DNA of 8,026 bases from JAYQUR01 sp038133505. GTDB lineage: Bacteria; Pseudomonadota; Alphaproteobacteria; MPNO01; UBA830. The position numbers and the translations under genes are program-made. The notes under the pieces are model-generated. The model searched no databases. It was given only the letters and a program-made list of their open reading frames with translations, and had not been told where the DNA came from. Where the stretch lies: positions 1-8,026 of the forward strand of contig JAYPTI010000142.1 of the NCBI GenBank assembly GCA_038133505.1. The letters run 5' to 3'. Numbering within the stretch: the stretch's first letter is position 1; each line of letters begins with the position of its first letter. Positions 6,357-8,026 of this stretch are shown one piece after another.

Positions 6357-7409
6357 TCAGCTCCGCCAGCGGAGCGTCGCGGCCTCCAGCGGGTTCTCGA
6401 ACGGCCGCCCTTCGGCCTCGGCGGCGAGCCATTCGCGCTTGAGGCGCGCGTACCACTTGGCCTGCGTGTCGGCGTCGTCGATCAGGATCAGGTTGGGATC
6501 GTGCCGGAGGCCCTCCTGTTGGAGGACGACGACGTCGCGGTCCTGTTCGAGGAAGGTCCGGGCGAGTTTCTTCACGAGCGGCGCGAACGGGCCGAGCCAG
6601 CCCATCGTCCAGTAGAGGCACTGGTGCACTTCGGTCGTCGTCTCGTCGATGGGCGTGATCGCCGTCAGGCTGACGAGACTGTGTTTATCTCCCTCGACCG
6701 TCTCGGTGCGGATGCCGGGCAGCGCGTAGACGATCTCGGTCGTGACCTCGTTGCCGAGCAGGCGATAAGCGCGGTTCGCCGACGGCACCGGATGGCGCGA
6801 CATCTTCCATCCCAGCGGCGCCGGCTCGAAATGCTTTTCCTTGTGCTTCAGCCGGTCGGCCTTGCCCTTCCACCACCAGGACGTATGGACGAAGGCGGCG
6901 AGCGTCGGGTCCATCAACCCGAAGGCGGCGTGATCGGTGTGGCACGGGAACGGCGAGACGATGGTGACCCTCGGCGCGACGTCGCCGATGCCGGGGATCT
7001 CCGGCACAGGCGGCAGCGCGTCGTCTGCGGGCGGGTTGGTGCCCGGTAGGAACACCCAGACGTTGCCCTGCACCTCGCGGCAGGGATAGGCGCCGGCGCT
7101 GACGCGCTCGGTATGGAACGCCTGCCCGTCGACGAGAGACGGGATCGCCGTACAGCGGCCGTCCCTGCCGAACCGCCAGCCGTGATAGCAGCACTCGACT
7201 TCCTTGCCGTCGAACTTGCCGTGGCGTAGCGGAATGCCGCGGTGCGGACAGATGTCGCGGAGCGCGAAGACCTCGCCGTCGTCGGTGCGCGCGAACAGCA
7301 TCGGCTCGCCCATCAGCGTTTTCGCGAGCATGCGCCCGCGCGGCAGCGCGTCGCCGGAAAAGGCGAGATACCAGAAGTTCCGCAGGAGCTCCTTGCCGCC
7401 GTCGAGCAT
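6357..7409 (-). CDS. Rieske non-haem iron oxygenase, alpha subunit
   Basis: 350-residue oxygenase component, numbered from the ATG at 7409 (a GTG one codon earlier is possible; AAAGG lies upstream). The N-terminal Rieske [2Fe-2S] domain is complete: CPHRG gives Cys54/His56 and CCYHGW gives Cys73/His76. The C-terminal catalytic domain contains DHAAFGLMDPTLAAFVH (159-175). The family's D-x2-H-x4-H iron motif would be Asp167, then His at 170 and His175, but residue 170 is Leu. A distal Asp candidate lies in EQDRDVVV (288-295). The length fits monomer-type Rieske oxygenases that hydroxylate, demethylate or otherwise oxidise aromatics. No ferredoxin or reductase partner is in the window. It is the first gene of the apparent operon, 69 bp after the transporter gene. 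Loss of the iron ligand makes activity doubtful. Confidence 0.9.
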   Translation of the reverse strand: MLDGGKELLRNFWYLAFSGDALPRGRMLAKTLMGEPMLFARTDDGEVFALRDICPHRGIPLRHGKFDGKEVECCYHGWRFGRDGRCTAIPSLVDGQAFHTERVSAGAYPCREVQGNVWVFLPGTNPPADDALPPVPEIPGIGDVAPRVTIVSPFPCHTDHAAFGLMDPTLAAFVHTSWWWKGKADRLKHKEKHFEPAPLGWKMSRHPVPSANRAYRLLGNEVTTEIVYALPGIRTETVEGDKHSLVSLTAITPIDETTTEVHQCLYWTMGWLGPFAPLVKKLARTFLEQDRDVVVLQQEGLRHDPNLILIDDADTQAKWYARLKREWLAAEAEGRPFENPLEAATLRWRS

Positions 7410-7478
7410 CACCGAGCCTTTGCGTGCGGGGCCATGATTACGTTGTCTAGCATCAAACTGCCGGGTTCCACAGAATCG
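7410..7478 (-). other. Gap between transporter and Rieske oxygenase genes
   Basis: This 69-bp gap is the largest within the minus-strand gene set and therefore the most likely place for an internal promoter or operator. It is less GC-rich than its surroundings in the middle (7436-7480). No -35/-10 pair with acceptable spacing and no rho-independent terminator hairpin with a T run is visible. The AAAGG ribosome site of the Rieske gene lies at its downstream end. Confidence 0.3.
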
Positions 7479-8026
7479 CTAAAGGACCGCGATCCAGAGC
7501 GGCAGCGTCACGACGGCAAGTGCCGTTTGCGCGGTCAGGATGCCCGCCATGAGCTGTGCGTCGCCGCCGAGCTGGCGCGCGAGAATATAGGCGGACGGCG
7601 CGGTCGGCAGGGCATGGAACAGGATAAGCACCTTCGCCGCCAGTCCGCCGACGCCGAGCGCCTGGGCGATGCCGAACGCGATCAGCGGCATCGCGACAAG
7701 CTTGAGGATGGCCGACAGCACGACCCACACCTTGCCGGCGCGCGCCGCCACGATATCGAGCCCGGCGCCCACGCACAGAAGCCCGACGGCGGGTGCCGCC
7801 CGGCCCAGCAGGGCGAAGAACCGCTCGATCGGTTCCGCGAGGCCGAGTCCGGTGACGTTGATCGCGATGCCGGCAAGGCAGGCGATGAACAGCGGCTTGC
7901 GCGCCATCTCCATCGCCTCGCCGAGGGCGCTGATCTCGGTGCCCGAATAGCGCGCCAGAACCCAGACGCAGAGCACGTTGATGAACGGCACCATGAAGGC
8001 GATGAACAGCGCGCCGAGCGCGATCG
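7479..8026 (-). CDS. AEC-family (auxin efflux carrier-like) transporter, C-terminal part
   Basis: Partial gene entering from the right edge; 181 codons and a TAG stop are visible, about the last 60% of a family member of roughly 310 residues. The frame is open to the edge, with no true start in the window. The protein is almost entirely hydrophobic, with about six membrane segments, beginning with ALFIAFMVPFINVLCVWVLA, which carries the family's VP-x-x-NV motif. Later segments include AVGLLCVGAGLD, a helix rich in Leu, Ile and Ala near ILKLVAMPLIAFG, HALPTAPSAYILA and a C-terminal TLPLWIAVL. AEC members export or import organic anions such as malate or malonate in the inner membrane. Its position just upstream on the same strand suggests transport of a pathway acid (inference), and it may be cotranscribed. 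Confidence 0.85.
   Translation of the reverse strand, partial: IALGALFIAFMVPFINVLCVWVLARYSGTEISALGEAMEMARKPLFIACLAGIAINVTGLGLAEPIERFFALLGRAAPAVGLLCVGAGLDIVAARAGKVWVVLSAILKLVAMPLIAFGIAQALGVGGLAAKVLILFHALPTAPSAYILARQLGGDAQLMAGILTAQTALAVVTLPLWIAVL

Noticed and set aside
4772..6442. Long plus-strand open frame opposite the dioxygenase and LLM genes
   Set aside because: The product is compositionally biased (Arg, Val, Asp, His) and crosses gene boundaries, while the opposite strand carries clear family motifs.
7443..7456. TTG/CAA inverted arms upstream of the Rieske gene as a possible regulator site
   Set aside because: Only the outer three base pairs match and the inner positions do not pair, so it is within chance expectation.

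Overview
The window is GC-rich, densely packed bacterial DNA. The PyrB-like N-terminus, codon use and overall style suggest an alphaproteobacterium (inference; there is no rRNA or other phylogenetic marker). No tRNA, rRNA, CRISPR array, insertion sequence or phage gene was seen. No gene-free stretch exceeds about 130 bp.

Left part (1-2159): the first 53 codons of aspartate carbamoyltransferase (pyrB) run leftward off the window. A complete glutamine-hydrolysing asparagine synthetase (asnB type) runs rightward. Between them is a 131-bp divergent intergenic region. It holds a good sigma70-like promoter for pyrB, placed so close to the start codon that the mRNA would be nearly leaderless.

Middle and right (2145-7409, all minus strand): five tightly spaced genes form an apparent catabolic operon. 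In transcription order they are a Rieske non-haem iron oxygenase, a luciferase-like (LLM) flavin-dependent oxidoreductase, a gentisate 1,2-dioxygenase-family bicupin, a DIM6/NTAB-type flavin reductase and a CaiB/BaiF-type CoA-transferase. Gaps are 55, 3, 17 and 24 bp. The plausible logic is oxygenation of an aromatic or heteroaromatic substrate by the Rieske and LLM enzymes (FMNH2 supplied by the flavin reductase), extradiol-type ring cleavage by the cupin enzyme, then CoA activation of an acid. The substrate is not identifiable from sequence alone. Upstream, the C-terminal part of an AEC-family membrane transporter enters from the right edge on the same strand and could carry a pathway acid.

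Two single-site anomalies stand out. The CoA-transferase has one in-frame TAG at codon 231 in an otherwise intact 408-codon frame. The Rieske enzyme has Leu (CTC) where the first His of the mononuclear-iron motif D-x2-H-x4-H is expected. Together they suggest a decaying or altered pathway, or base errors in the assembly. The CoA-transferase and asnB converge and overlap by 15 bp.
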